NCBI RefSeq assembly: GCF_024171815.1
Contig: NZ_JAMTCJ010000004.1
Location: 186,001 to 250,000 of the forward strand
From: Williamsia maris
GTDB lineage: Bacteria; Actinomycetota; Actinomycetes; Mycobacteriales; Mycobacteriaceae
Direction of reading: 5' to 3'
DNA: 64,000 bases
Shown: positions 34,056-42,946 of the stretch, one piece after another
How the letters are laid out: each line of letters starts with the position of its first letter
How positions within the stretch are numbered: the stretch's first letter is position 1
Program-made: the position numbers and the translations under genes
The notes under the pieces: generated by a model
Database searches by the model: none
What the model saw: the letters and a program-made list of their open reading frames with translations, nothing else
Told to the model about the DNA's origin: nothing

Positions 34056-34703
34056 ATGGCAATGTCCGTGTCGAGTGGGCCGTCGGTGTTCCGCAAGCGC
34101 ACCTACACGCTGGGCCATCTGGCGTCCGATGCCCGCGTGCTCGCCTCGCGCCGCAAGGAAATGAAAGCGATCTGGGCGGAGCCGCGGTTGGATCCACAGC
34201 TACGCGAGCAGGTGATGGTGGCGGTGGCGACGGTCAACGCGTGCGGGTTTTGCACGTACATCCACCACGAGACCGCTCTGCAGGTCGGGGCCGATGTGGG
34301 GGACCTGGCCAGTCTGATCGACCAGAGTGACAAGCCTCTCGACGACGACGCCATCGTGGCGATCATGTGGGCGCAGCGCTACGCCGAGACAGGCTTCGGC
34401 GAGATCGGCGAGCTCCTCGAACACGCTCTTGCGCAACGATTCACCGAGGAGCAACGCCGCGATATAGAGACGGTGGTGCGCGTTATGACGTTGAACAACC
34501 TCTGCGGCAACACCCTCGAAGCGCTGGTGCGCCGACTACGGGGTAACCGGGTGACCCACAGCCGGTTGATTGACGAACTCGTCATCGGGGTGGGCTATTT
34601 CCTGGGAGCGGTTCCGCAAGGGCTGCTGACAGCCCGGATGCGCGGCAAGTCGCCGGCGGTGGCGTTTCGGGAAGCGCGCGCGGCCATCGCCGCGGCGGCA
34701 TGA
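34056..34703 (+). CDS. AhpD-like carboxymuconolactone decarboxylase family protein
   Basis: A 215-aa protein with the AhpD core NACGFCTYIHHETALQ, that is CxxC followed by His, the peroxidase/disulfide-reductase centre of the family. Longer C-terminal helices contain LNNLCGNTLEAL. ATG at 34056 follows AAAGGGG. It is the first gene under the divergent TetR and overlaps the GMC oxidoreductase gene by 4 nt. The role may be peroxide or organic hydroperoxide removal linked to the oxidase downstream (inference). Confidence 0.8.
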   Translation: MAMSVSSGPSVFRKRTYTLGHLASDARVLASRRKEMKAIWAEPRLDPQLREQVMVAVATVNACGFCTYIHHETALQVGADVGDLASLIDQSDKPLDDDAIVAIMWAQRYAETGFGEIGELLEHALAQRFTEEQRRDIETVVRVMTLNNLCGNTLEALVRRLRGNRVTHSRLIDELVIGVGYFLGAVPQGLLTARMRGKSPAVAFREARAAIAAAA

Positions 34704-36187
34704 CCGCCTCGGCGGGGGTCGACGTCGTGGTCATCGGATCGGGTTTCGGGGGCGCGGTCACCGCGGCACGACTGGCCGAAGGCGGCATGAGTGTCTTGGT
34801 CTTCGAACGCGGACCGTGGTGGGGCGACCAGGCGTTGCGGGTGGAACCGGGTCGTGTCCGGGAGTTCCCGCGTGGGCCCCTGGGAATCCGGCGGGCGCTA
34901 CGAGGGGTGCGCTGGTCAGGTCCTGACCGCAGCGGGTCGATCACCCCGTATCGCGACGGACTGTTTGAGCTCAATCAGTTCGATCAGCTGTCGTGTCTCA
35001 CGGCCAGCGGTGTCGGCGGCGGGTCGCTGGTGTACACGAACATGCACGTCAGAGCGCCCGCCCCCTATTTCGATCGATTTCCCGACGAGATCACCGCCAC
35101 GGACATGACGCGGTACTACGACAAAGTCGCCGCGATGCAGCGGCCCGTGCCTGACCCTTTCCCCCGGACCCGCACCGCCACTTTCGACGCCGCGGTTGCC
35201 TCGGCGCGGCTGGGCCAGATCCGCCACCCCGATCTCGCGATCGACTTCGCCAAGACCGGCACGGGTTCTGGGGCGGCACATAAACCGTGCATCCTCGGCA
35301 GCAACGACTGCACCAAACGCAGCCTCGACCGCACCTATCTTGCGCAGGCAATCGACCACGGCGCCACCGTGCGGGCGTTGTGTGAGGTGACGGCGCTGGG
35401 CACGAACGCCGCCGGCGGGTGGGAAGTCCGCTTCCGCGACCACCACCAGGGTCGAACACACACCGTGACCGCCGCGCGGGTCGTCGTCGCGGCAGGAACG
35501 CTGGGCACCCTACGGATATTGCTGACCGCCCGCGACCGCCACCACACGCTGCCCGACCTCAGTCCCGCACTGGGCCATGGCTTCACCCCGAACGGTGACC
35601 GCGCGGCTTTGCTGCATCGCACCGCGGATAGCGTGGGCAGCGGATCGGGGCCCAGCATCAGTAGTTACGTACAGATGCGACACGACGACGGCGACTACCT
35701 GGTTGCTGCAGCCGGGCTGCCGTTGCACGCTCTCCCGCTGCCAGGTGTTGCGAGACGGCGACTCGACCGCACCATGGTGTTGTTCGCGATGGGGGCCGAT
35801 GCCATCAAGTCCGAGGTCACCCTCGACGACCGCGGTGCGCTCCGCGCCGACACCGCCCGCACCAGCGCCCCCGACGTCTACGACCAGATCGACCGAACCA
35901 CAGCGATGATTGCGCACGAGCTGTCGCCGCGCCGGGTACTCATCAACGCGCCGTTCGGTCGTCGCAGCCGACGGATGTTCACCGTGCACCCGCTCGGCGG
36001 CATCCCTATCGCCACCTCACGTGAGCGGGGTGTCGTCGACCACACCGGCCAGGTTTTCGATCACCCAGGCCTCTACGTCTGCGACGGCAGCCTGCTCCCC
36101 GGAGCGCCGGGAATCCCGCCGGCGATGACCATCGCCGCTCTCGCCGAACGCCAAAGCGACCTCATCCTCGCCTCCACCACCCCCTAG
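34700..36187 (+). CDS. GMC-family oxidoreductase (cholesterol-oxidase-like)
   Basis: A 495-aa flavoprotein with N-terminal FAD motif GSGFGGAVTAARLAEGG (about residues 13-29), SGVGGGSLVYTNMH, the active-site histidine segment FTVHPLGGIP and a C-terminal CDGSLLPGAPGIPPAMTIAA. The overall plan matches cholesterol oxidase/ChoD. In the bacterial enzyme a catalytic Asn sits in the VNPFVT segment; here the matching position appears to read IPPAMT, so sterol oxidation is uncertain. It overlaps the AhpD-like gene by 4 nt. An unspecified alcohol or steroid substrate is likely. Confidence 0.82.
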   Translation: MTASAGVDVVVIGSGFGGAVTAARLAEGGMSVLVFERGPWWGDQALRVEPGRVREFPRGPLGIRRALRGVRWSGPDRSGSITPYRDGLFELNQFDQLSCLTASGVGGGSLVYTNMHVRAPAPYFDRFPDEITATDMTRYYDKVAAMQRPVPDPFPRTRTATFDAAVASARLGQIRHPDLAIDFAKTGTGSGAAHKPCILGSNDCTKRSLDRTYLAQAIDHGATVRALCEVTALGTNAAGGWEVRFRDHHQGRTHTVTAARVVVAAGTLGTLRILLTARDRHHTLPDLSPALGHGFTPNGDRAALLHRTADSVGSGSGPSISSYVQMRHDDGDYLVAAAGLPLHALPLPGVARRRLDRTMVLFAMGADAIKSEVTLDDRGALRADTARTSAPDVYDQIDRTTAMIAHELSPRRVLINAPFGRRSRRMFTVHPLGGIPIATSRERGVVDHTGQVFDHPGLYVCDGSLLPGAPGIPPAMTIAALAERQSDLILASTTP

Positions 36188-36200
36188 ATAGGTAAAACCC

Positions 36201-36668
36201 ATGGCACTGCACACCGTCCCCACCGCGCACGACACTTTCCGTTTCGACGAAATCAGTGTCGCGTTCGACGCCGAACCCACCTCCAGCCACGCACCGGTGG
36301 GTGATTACCAGGCGCGGATCGTCGCTGTCGCCGTCATCAACCGACTCCCACGCTGGCTGGGCAACCTGATCACACCCCTCGTCGCCCGAGTGACCGGCAC
36401 CATCTGGATGGGCAAACGCCTCACTCCCGGCGGCAGCGGATCCAACCTGTGGTTCAGCTGGTCGCGTCCCCGCCAATACGGAGACTTCACCCACAGCTCC
36501 ACGGCCGGGCGCGCACGCCTCGACTACGCCGTCGACTCGAACCCGGCACTACTGCGGGCATTCCGCGGAGAGATCACCACGATCGGCCCCGAAATACTGC
36601 TCGGGCGCATGACATTCCGAGTGAAGAACCGTGAGATGACGGTCCTCTATTTCACCCTCGAACGATAG
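36201..36668 (+). CDS. Hypothetical protein, 155 aa
   Basis: A soluble beta-rich protein beginning MALHTVPTAHDTFRFD, with a central amphipathic part (INRLPRWLGNLITPLVARV) and the end MTVLYFTLER. It lies 13 bp after the GMC oxidoreductase, so it belongs to the same operon. I do not recognise a family; a lipid- or steroid-binding barrel would fit the neighbourhood but is only a guess. Confidence 0.6.
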   Translation: MALHTVPTAHDTFRFDEISVAFDAEPTSSHAPVGDYQARIVAVAVINRLPRWLGNLITPLVARVTGTIWMGKRLTPGGSGSNLWFSWSRPRQYGDFTHSSTAGRARLDYAVDSNPALLRAFRGEITTIGPEILLGRMTFRVKNREMTVLYFTLER

Positions 36669-36753
36669 CCGCGCCCAAACCTGCCACCCCCAAGCCAGCG
36701 CCAGGCCGCTGCCGGTTTCTGACCCTCGTAACGGTGCCCGGCCTGTGCGCACG

Positions 36754-36799
36754 CCCGGGGCGGCCCCACCCCCGTGGAGCGATCCGGGGCCGCTCCGGG
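36754..36799 (+). other. Long GC-rich hairpin before mce copy 2
   Basis: CCCGGGGCGGCCCC at 36754-36767 pairs with 36786-36799 with a single mismatch around an 18-nt loop. It lies 43 bp before the mce start and lacks a T-run. It could attenuate readthrough from the GMC operon or be a leader element. Confidence 0.5.
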
Positions 36800-36841
36800 C
36801 ACCCCAAACCATCCCGCCGACCAAGAGAGTGAGACCACCTC

Positions 36842-38098
36842 GTGAACATGGTTTCGCCGCGTCAATGGCGGCAACTGATCGCACTGGTAGTCGTCGCGAC
36901 CGCAGCCCTGTGCACGGTAGGGGTGCGCTACGTCCACCTCGACCACCTTCTGGGCTCCGGCCAGTACACGGTGCACGCCGACTTCACCGACTCTGGCGGA
37001 ATCTTCACCAACGCCGAGGTCACCTACCAAGGCGTCGCCATCGGGCGGGTCGGTCAACTGCATCTGGCCAGCAACGGAGTTCGCGTGGAGCTGATGCTCG
37101 ACTCAGACAGTCCGCGAGTGCCCACCACCGCCCAGGCCGTCGTGGCCAACCGCTCGGCAATCGGCGAACAGTTCGTCGATCTGCGGCCAGCGACAGTGAC
37201 CGGGCCCTACCTGCACGCCGGATCGGTCATCACCGACACCACAGTTCCGATTCCGGTCGAAGATGTTGTCTCCAGCGCGATCACATTGTCGGATTCCATC
37301 CCGGTCGATGACCTACACACAGTGGTCACCGAGTTGGGCAACGCGTTCGACGGCCGCGGTGAGAACCTGCGCAGCCTGGTCAATTCGCTCTCAAAGCTCG
37401 CCGCGTCAGGACACGACAACCTCCCGGCCACCATCTCGTTGCTCCGCAACGCCGACACCGTCCTGGGCACCCAGGCCGATCAGTCCGACGCCATCTTGGA
37501 CTGGTCGAAGAGCCTGGGCCTGATCACCACCCAACTCGCCAGTAGCGATCCCTCGATCCGCCGGTTGCTGACCAGCGGCACCGCGTCGGCCACCCAGATC
37601 TCGGCACTACTGACGCGCAGCGGCGGCGACGCGACGACCGTGGTGCGCAACCTGGCCACCGACGTCCGGAACATGAAGGGCACGTTCTACGGGGTTTCTC
37701 CGGCGCTGTCGATGCTCTCGCTGGTCTCGGCTGCCAGCCACAGCACCATTTACAGTCCCAGGTTCGACGGGACCATCCGGTTCAATCTCGTTGCCGAGGT
37801 GAACAACCCGGCTTCGTGCACGGTGGGCTATGAAAGCACCCGGGCCGAGATCGCGGCCATGAAAAAGAAGAACCCGTCGTTCGACATCAACTACGACGAC
37901 TTCCCGTTCAACACCCGCGCCCACTGCGGTGTTGGGCAGGGCAGCCCCGTCGCGGTCCGGGGCGGACAGAACGCGAAATTCGCAGACCCCAACACCGCCC
38001 AGCCATGGGATCGGATCGCGAAGAAGGACCCCGACAAACTCAACCTCAACCCCCTCGCCACACAGATCGCGCAACTGCTGGGAGTGCACACCCCATGA
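36842..38098 (+). CDS. Orphan MceF-like lipid-transport protein (copy 2)
   Basis: A 418-aa protein built like copy 1: N-terminal helix (LIALVVVATAALCTVGVRY), the MCE domain with GGIFTNAEVTYQGVAIGRV and RSAIGEQFVDLRP, a long helical region, and the tail with INYDDFPFN and KDPDKLNLNP. Long DNA stretches are nearly identical to copy 1, for example around 37480-37700. GTG at 36842 is preceded by GAGAGTGAG. It overlaps the alpha/beta-hydrolase gene by 4 nt. No YrbE or other Mce subunit is encoded nearby. Confidence 0.86.
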   Translation: MNMVSPRQWRQLIALVVVATAALCTVGVRYVHLDHLLGSGQYTVHADFTDSGGIFTNAEVTYQGVAIGRVGQLHLASNGVRVELMLDSDSPRVPTTAQAVVANRSAIGEQFVDLRPATVTGPYLHAGSVITDTTVPIPVEDVVSSAITLSDSIPVDDLHTVVTELGNAFDGRGENLRSLVNSLSKLAASGHDNLPATISLLRNADTVLGTQADQSDAILDWSKSLGLITTQLASSDPSIRRLLTSGTASATQISALLTRSGGDATTVVRNLATDVRNMKGTFYGVSPALSMLSLVSAASHSTIYSPRFDGTIRFNLVAEVNNPASCTVGYESTRAEIAAMKKKNPSFDINYDDFPFNTRAHCGVGQGSPVAVRGGQNAKFADPNTAQPWDRIAKKDPDKLNLNPLATQIAQLLGVHTP

Positions 38099-38979
38099 GA
38101 GGTCCGTTCCAGATGAACCCGTCGTCACCGCCCGCGGCCACCCGAGTCACCAACAGGGGAGTGGTCTACCAGCGCCGCGGCACCGGCCGACCTCTCGTGC
38201 TCATCCACGGCCTCGGGAGCCACAAAGGTGTCTGGACCCCGATCATCGATGCCCTCGCCCTCGAACGCGACGTCATCGCAATCGACCTCCCTGGTTTCGG
38301 CGCCAGCGCCGCGGTCGGGGCGGGCACGGTCGATCAACTGACCGACCACGTCGCGGACTTCCTCACCGACATCGGAATCGACAGCCCAGAAGTCGCCGGG
38401 AACTCCATGGGCGGGGCCATTGCTCTGGAACTGGGTTGCCGCGGCGTCGCGTCCCGGGTGACGGCGTTTTCACCCATCGGATTCTGGAACAGAGCCGAGC
38501 TGCTGTGGTGTCAACTCGCCACCCAAACCTTGCGATCATCATTCGTCCATCTACCCGGGCTGAGCACCGCGATGCTGACCCACCAACCCGGCCGGCAACT
38601 ACTGCGCCTGATGTTCGCCCACCCGCACCGCATACCCCCCACCCAGCTCGCGGCCGACCTCGAAGCAGTTCAACGCGCCGCCGGCTTCGCTGACGCGGTC
38701 GCCTCGTTCGCCGGCTACACCCTCAGCGATCACACTGCGCTGCGAGCGATTCCCGTGACCATCGCCTGGGGTCGGCGCGACATCTTGTTGACCCACCGCA
38801 CCCAAAGCCGGCGCGCCGCCGCCGCCCTTCCTACCGCCCGGCACGTCACCATCGACTCGGCCGGGCATGTCCCGTTCGCCGACAACCCCGCGACGTGCGT
38901 GGCGCTGCTCACCGACCCACCGCACAGCTCGCAGACGTCGGCACCACCCGACCGCGTGTCCGGCTCGGGGCCACGATGA
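38095..38979 (+). CDS. Alpha/beta hydrolase
   Basis: A 294-aa hydrolase with an oxyanion strand LIHGLGSHKGVW, nucleophile elbow GNSMGG (Ser104), acid region WGRRDILL and catalytic His in AGHVPFADNP. It is probably an esterase or lipase of the soluble-epoxide-hydrolase type. ATG at 38095 overlaps the mce stop; a second ATG at 38113 is possible. Position between an Mce protein and a lipoprotein suggests processing of an imported lipid (inference). Confidence 0.82.
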   Translation: MRGPFQMNPSSPPAATRVTNRGVVYQRRGTGRPLVLIHGLGSHKGVWTPIIDALALERDVIAIDLPGFGASAAVGAGTVDQLTDHVADFLTDIGIDSPEVAGNSMGGAIALELGCRGVASRVTAFSPIGFWNRAELLWCQLATQTLRSSFVHLPGLSTAMLTHQPGRQLLRLMFAHPHRIPPTQLAADLEAVQRAAGFADAVASFAGYTLSDHTALRAIPVTIAWGRRDILLTHRTQSRRAAAALPTARHVTIDSAGHVPFADNPATCVALLTDPPHSSQTSAPPDRVSGSGPR

Positions 38980-39251
38980 GCCCAGGGCACTACCTCCTCG
39001 CCGCTGCAGTGGCATGGCTTGTCCTGTCGATCCCGGTGGCTGTGCTCACCGGTGCATGTATCGCCCACGCCGAACGGCAAAGCTGGCCCGCCGTCACGCA
39101 GCACACGCACACGACGTCGCGCCTCGACCGCCGTGTCGCGCACGCTCCCACCCACCTGCCGTCAGGGCGACGTGGCCTGCGGCACATAGAGGGTCGCGAC
39201 AGTGCACGCCGACGGTGCATTGACGGCCGATTCGATGCGGTGCGGCCATGA
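38976..39251 (+). CDS. Small single-helix membrane protein
   Basis: A 91-aa protein starting MSPGHYLLAAAVAWLVLSIP, with one transmembrane helix up to about residue 28 and a basic, His-rich tail. Both ends overlap neighbours by 4 nt (ATGA), which supports it as an operon member although the tail is low-complexity. No family is recognised. Confidence 0.55.
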   Translation: MSPGHYLLAAAVAWLVLSIPVAVLTGACIAHAERQSWPAVTQHTHTTSRLDRRVAHAPTHLPSGRRGLRHIEGRDSARRRCIDGRFDAVRP

Positions 39252-40030
39252 CCCACCGATACAGACGCATGACGGTGCGTACCGCGTTGCCATGCGCTGC
39301 GACTCATGCTGCGGCGCAGCGCCCGCCGACGTGTCCGGCCGGCGGCACGGCCCGGCGTGGTAGCCGAGGCAACGTGCATGGCCGTCGGCACCGACTGTCG
39401 GTGGTGGGTGCGTTAATGGTCTCGACCGTTGGTGTGGCTGCGTGCGGATCCATCGACGCCGGTGCCATCGACACGCCGACAACCGGTATCGCGTCTGCAT
39501 CGCAGACCGTTCCCGGGTTGGGATGCACCCCAGGGATACCCGGGGTGGCGATGGTTCCCGTGGCCACCACGGTGGCCCGATTGTCGGTCGCGGTGGCGCG
39601 GCCACCAGGCTGGAAACGCACCCAGCGTCTGGCGTGGGGGCTGGCGGTATTCGGGCAAATCGCCCCTCGCGGTGACGCCGCCGCCGTGGTGACCGTCAAC
39701 CAGATCTCCGCCCACGTGCACACCGCCGACGATGCACTGCGGGTGCACAACCACTCCATCACAGCTGCGGGTGGCACCAATCTGATTGTTGTCGCTGACC
39801 CGGTGTGTGGACTGCCTGGCGAACTGCTCACGGTCACCCAACCCGCCCGCGGGTCTCTCCCGAAACGCACCGCGACCATGCGTGTCGTGGTGGTCAAGAC
39901 GGCAAGGAAGTACATCGCGGTGTCGCTGGTCGTGGAGCCGCTGACACGAAGTACCAGCCCCGCGTTTCGCCGCGACCTCACGACGCTGACGGCGACGTTC
40001 ATGGTGACCCTCGACAGCCCGCCCATCTAG
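39248..40030 (+). CDS. Lipoprotein, LpqN-like
   Basis: A 260-aa protein. The first 45 residues are basic, followed by a hydrophobic core and lipobox (SVVGALMVSTVGVAAC). If so, true translation may begin later than ATG 39248, although the ATGA overlap favours that start. The mature domain (ARPPGWKRTQRL, then INQISAHVH-like strands and AFRRDLTTLTATFMV) resembles LpqN/LpqT lipoproteins. A strong terminator follows. It closes the operon mce, hydrolase, membrane protein, lipoprotein. Confidence 0.65.
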   Translation: MTHRYRRMTVRTALPCAATHAAAQRPPTCPAGGTARRGSRGNVHGRRHRLSVVGALMVSTVGVAACGSIDAGAIDTPTTGIASASQTVPGLGCTPGIPGVAMVPVATTVARLSVAVARPPGWKRTQRLAWGLAVFGQIAPRGDAAAVVTVNQISAHVHTADDALRVHNHSITAAGGTNLIVVADPVCGLPGELLTVTQPARGSLPKRTATMRVVVVKTARKYIAVSLVVEPLTRSTSPAFRRDLTTLTATFMVTLDSPPI

Positions 40031-40040
40031 CACGCAGCGC

Positions 40041-40076
40041 ACCGACTGCCGTCGCTGCGCTGCCGGTCGGTTTTTT
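40041..40076 (+). terminator. Rho-independent terminator
   Basis: ACCGAC at 40041-40046 pairs with GTCGGT at 40066-40071, with six T residues at 40071-40076. It lies 11 bp after the lipoprotein stop. Confidence 0.8.
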
Positions 40077-40201
40077 GCGTTCTGGCCCGCACACCCGACT
40101 GAGACAACATTGACCGCCACCCCGCGGTGACCGTCCAATCACCACGGCAACAAACGGCGGCGCGATCCGAACGCTACGAGACAGCCAGGGAGGACAGCGT
40201 A

Positions 40202-40828
40202 ATGAGCAACGCGCGTTCTTCGAGATCGCTCAACGCCGATGCCGACACCTGCCACGCCCCCAGCAGCGACGCAGCCCGCGGGCGAATCTGCACCGCAACA
40301 GCTGCGATATGCGTCGAATCATCAGTCGCGGCAGCAACGATGCACGCGATCGCCCAACGCGCACAGGTGTCACAAGCGACCATGTACCGGCTGTGGCCAT
40401 CGCGCACCGAACTCCTCATCGACGCTGTCGCCAGCCTTCTTGCCCGCCCCGCGCCCCGACCACACGGACTCGCCTTCGACACAGAACTGGCCCAGACAAC
40501 AATCGCACTCACGGAAGCTCTGCGCCGCAGCGTCGGGTCGTGCTACGTCGAGCTGCACTTGCACCTCAGTCCGGGCCCACTGCGACGGCACCTCTACAAC
40601 CACACACTGCTGCCGTGGCGACACCAGATGGCCCAGATTTGGTCAGACGGTCTCGCCGCCTCGCAATTCACCACCGACGTCGAACACTCAACCGCGGTCG
40701 ATCACCTCATCACCGTGGCCTTGGTCGCCACGGTCGCACCACCGCATGCAGCCGCACGCCACATCTCCATAGCGATGACGGCACTGAGCAGACGACATCC
40801 GCCGACACTGGGCTCGGTGCGACCATGA
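40202..40828 (+). CDS. TetR-family regulator
   Basis: A 208-aa protein with the helix-turn-helix MHAIAQRAQVSQATMYRLWP and a helical ligand domain. ATG at 40202 follows AGGGAGG. It is a paralogue of the regulator at 47136, sharing the QVS-x-AT-x-Y-x-LWP-x-R motif. It is the first of five genes that each overlap the next by 1 to 4 nt and end in mce copy 3, so it probably controls that operon. Confidence 0.8.
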   Translation: MSNARSSRSLNADADTCHAPSSDAARGRICTATAAICVESSVAAATMHAIAQRAQVSQATMYRLWPSRTELLIDAVASLLARPAPRPHGLAFDTELAQTTIALTEALRRSVGSCYVELHLHLSPGPLRRHLYNHTLLPWRHQMAQIWSDGLAASQFTTDVEHSTAVDHLITVALVATVAPPHAAARHISIAMTALSRRHPPTLGSVRP

Positions 40829-41055
40829 CTCGACCCGACGGCGCAGACCATCCTCCCTGGCAGACATCGGCATGCCCGGCTGAACGACTCGAGCTACGAC
40901 ACGGTGAACCCCACATCGTGTTCGGATGCGGCGCCCCCATCAGCAACACCCGACCCCGCACATCCGAGGCAGTCCAATGCCACGTATGCCGGCGATGGCT
41001 CGACCTGCCAGTGGTTCCCGTCAGAACCCTTACCCCTGCAACGGACTACCTGTGA
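40825..41055 (+). CDS. Small protein with Cys pairs
   Basis: A 76-aa protein with CGAPI and CHVCRRW, suggesting a small zinc ribbon (an early Cys, one in CGAP and two in CHVC). It overlaps the TetR gene (ATGA) and the next frame (GTGA). The overlap chain is the main support, because no family is recognised. Confidence 0.5.
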   Translation: MTRPDGADHPPWQTSACPAERLELRHGEPHIVFGCGAPISNTRPRTSEAVQCHVCRRWLDLPVVPVRTLTPATDYL

Positions 41056-41270
41056 CCGTTCCAACGCTTCGCGGGCACGCCTCGCCCCCAATCGTCAGGC
41101 ACTGGCGCACCGCTCCTATGCCCACATGGGTCGATCACGGAACTCGGGACGACGATCACCCCCACCGAGTCTGTGAATCATCACAAATGATCACTGACGC
41201 CAGGCCGCAGATCGGCGGCTTCTATCTTGTGTCGGAGACGGACGCGCACGCGGGTGTTCGCATTCAGTGA
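41052..41270 (+). CDS. Possible small protein in overlap chain
   Basis: A 72-aa frame from GTG 41052 to the TGA at 41268-41270. It contains RHWRTAPMPTWVDHG and ends ETDAHAGVRIQ. The overlaps on both sides fit translational coupling, but there is no recognisable domain, so it may be only a spacer. Confidence 0.35.
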   Translation: MTVPTLRGHASPPIVRHWRTAPMPTWVDHGTRDDDHPHRVCESSQMITDARPQIGGFYLVSETDAHAGVRIQ

Positions 41271-41467
41271 TGGACGGTAAGATCGCCGAATTAGTCTCTG
41301 CAACAGCAACAGTCCAGATTGGGAGCAGTTTGCTGGCCCCGCTCTGCAACCGACTGCCCGAAGTCGTTGTACGTTTGCCCGACAAACGCTACCATTCGCC
41401 GATGGCAACGTTGACTGTGATGCGGAACATCACCGCGCACGCTCCAATCGAACGACACTCGCGATGA
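41267..41467 (+). CDS. Possible small protein preceding mce copy 3
   Basis: A 66-aa frame from GTG 41267 (or ATG 41270) to the TGA overlapping the mce ATG. It contains IAELVSATATVQIGSSLLAP. It is again supported only by the continuous overlaps. Confidence 0.35.
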   Translation: MMDGKIAELVSATATVQIGSSLLAPLCNRLPEVVVRLPDKRYHSPMATLTVMRNITAHAPIERHSR

Positions 41468-42717
41468 GTGTCCTGAACAAGCGGATGGTCATCCAGCTGG
41501 TGGCGCTGGCCATAGTCGGGGTCGCGGCCATCGTCTATGTCGGTCTCACCTATGCCCGAATAGGAGAGTTGGCGGGTATCGATCGCTACACGGTTCACGC
41601 CGACTTCTCCGATTCCGGAGGAATTTTCGTCAACGCCGAGGTCACCTACCAAGGTGTCCCAGTTGGTCGCGTCCGGTCGCTGGAACTACGTCCCGGCGGA
41701 GTGCGTGTCAACCTGTCGCTCGACTCTGCCGGCCCCGCTGTACCCGCCTCGGCGCAAGCAGTTGTCGCTAACCGGTCTGCGATCGGCGAACAGTTCGTCG
41801 ACCTACGACCCGCCAGCGCTGGCGGCCCGACCCTCGTCGACGGGTCACTCATCACTGACACCTCGACACCTCGACCGGTTCAAGATGTCATCGCAAGTGC
41901 CGTGGCGTTCACTGACTCACTACCTCTCGCGGACCTGAAGACCGTCATCACTGAGTTGGGCAAAGCGTTCAACGGCAACGGGGAAAGCCTGTCTACACTG
42001 ATCGATTCGCTGTCCCAACTCGCAAAGTCGGGCCACGACAACCTCGCGCAGACAGTCTCTCTGCTTCGCCACGCCAACACCGCGCTGGCGACCCAAGCTG
42101 ACCAGGCCGATCCCATCGGCGACTGGGCGAGCAACCTCAACCTGATCAGCGCCCAACTGGCCTCCAGTGACCCAGCCATTCGCCGACTTCTGACCACAGG
42201 CACCGCATCGGCCACCCAGTTAGCCGCACTGTTGCAACGAAGCGGCGGCGACGCCACCACAGTCATACGCCATCTGGCGACCGACGTCCGGAACATCAAA
42301 CCCACATTCGTGACCACATCACCAGTGCTCGCCATCGTGTCCGGCATATCAAGCGGAAGCTTCACCCCCGCCCCCGGCGACGGCACCGTCCACTTCGGCA
42401 TCGTTCTGGAAACAAACAACCCTCCCGCATGCACCCTCGGCTACGAGAGCACCCAGGCCGAGATCGCCGCCATCAAGAAAAAGAACCCATCATTCGACCT
42501 CAACTACGACGACTTCCCCTTTAACCCGAAGGCCAACTGTAAAATCGCGCAGGGAAATCCAACCGCCGTCCGACGCGCACAAAACGCACGCTACGCCGAC
42601 CCCGCGATGTCCCAGCCCTGGGACAACAACCCGAAAAAAGACCCCGACAAACTCAACCTCAACCCCATCGCAACCCAGCTGGCCGCGCTCCTGGGCATTA
42701 CCCGTCGAGCGGGGTAG
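41464..42717 (+). CDS. Orphan MceF-like lipid-transport protein (copy 3)
   Basis: A 417-aa Mce protein: start MSVLNKRMVIQLVALAIVGV (membrane helix), MCE domain with GGIFVNAEVTYQGVPVGRV and RSAIGEQFVDLRP, helical region, and the tail with LNYDDFPFN and KDPDKLNLNP. It is closest to copy 4 at 44657: both begin SVL and both carry ACTLGYES and SGISSGS segments. ATG 41464 overlaps the preceding frame by 4 nt. It ends the TetR-led operon and has no YrbE or mce neighbour. Confidence 0.86.
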   Translation: MSVLNKRMVIQLVALAIVGVAAIVYVGLTYARIGELAGIDRYTVHADFSDSGGIFVNAEVTYQGVPVGRVRSLELRPGGVRVNLSLDSAGPAVPASAQAVVANRSAIGEQFVDLRPASAGGPTLVDGSLITDTSTPRPVQDVIASAVAFTDSLPLADLKTVITELGKAFNGNGESLSTLIDSLSQLAKSGHDNLAQTVSLLRHANTALATQADQADPIGDWASNLNLISAQLASSDPAIRRLLTTGTASATQLAALLQRSGGDATTVIRHLATDVRNIKPTFVTTSPVLAIVSGISSGSFTPAPGDGTVHFGIVLETNNPPACTLGYESTQAEIAAIKKKNPSFDLNYDDFPFNPKANCKIAQGNPTAVRRAQNARYADPAMSQPWDNNPKKDPDKLNLNPIATQLAALLGITRRAG

Positions 42718-42765
42718 CGAGACGCGCTATCGCCACCCACCCATCGGGACATCCTGTCGAACGGT

Positions 42766-42806
42766 GGCCCCAGGACTAACGAGCGGAAACAGCGACTATG
42801 TCGGGT
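42766..42806. repeat. 41-bp sequence shared with 24747-24787
   Basis: It ends on the first base of the left 141-bp repeat. It reads like the end of the 62-aa gene at 24572 with the stop changed to TAA, but that gene's body is absent here. Confidence 0.6.
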
Positions 42807-42946
42807 GTCCGATCCAGAACATGTTGAGAGCGAATTGAGTTCGCGACAAGGGCACTCTCATGTCTTTTTGGAAGTGATCGGCGCCGCTCATCCAAGATGA
42901 CATGAGAGTGTCGGAGGCTGATCCGAAAAGACGTGAGAGTGTCGGA
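42806..42946 (+). repeat. 141-bp repeat, left copy
   Basis: It begins TGTCCGATCCAGAAC and ends GTGAGAGTGTCGGA. It aligns without any gap to 43375-43515. Inside, CTCTCATGTC and GACATGAGAG form an inverted pair, and TGAGAGTGTCGGA occurs twice. Confidence 0.85.
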
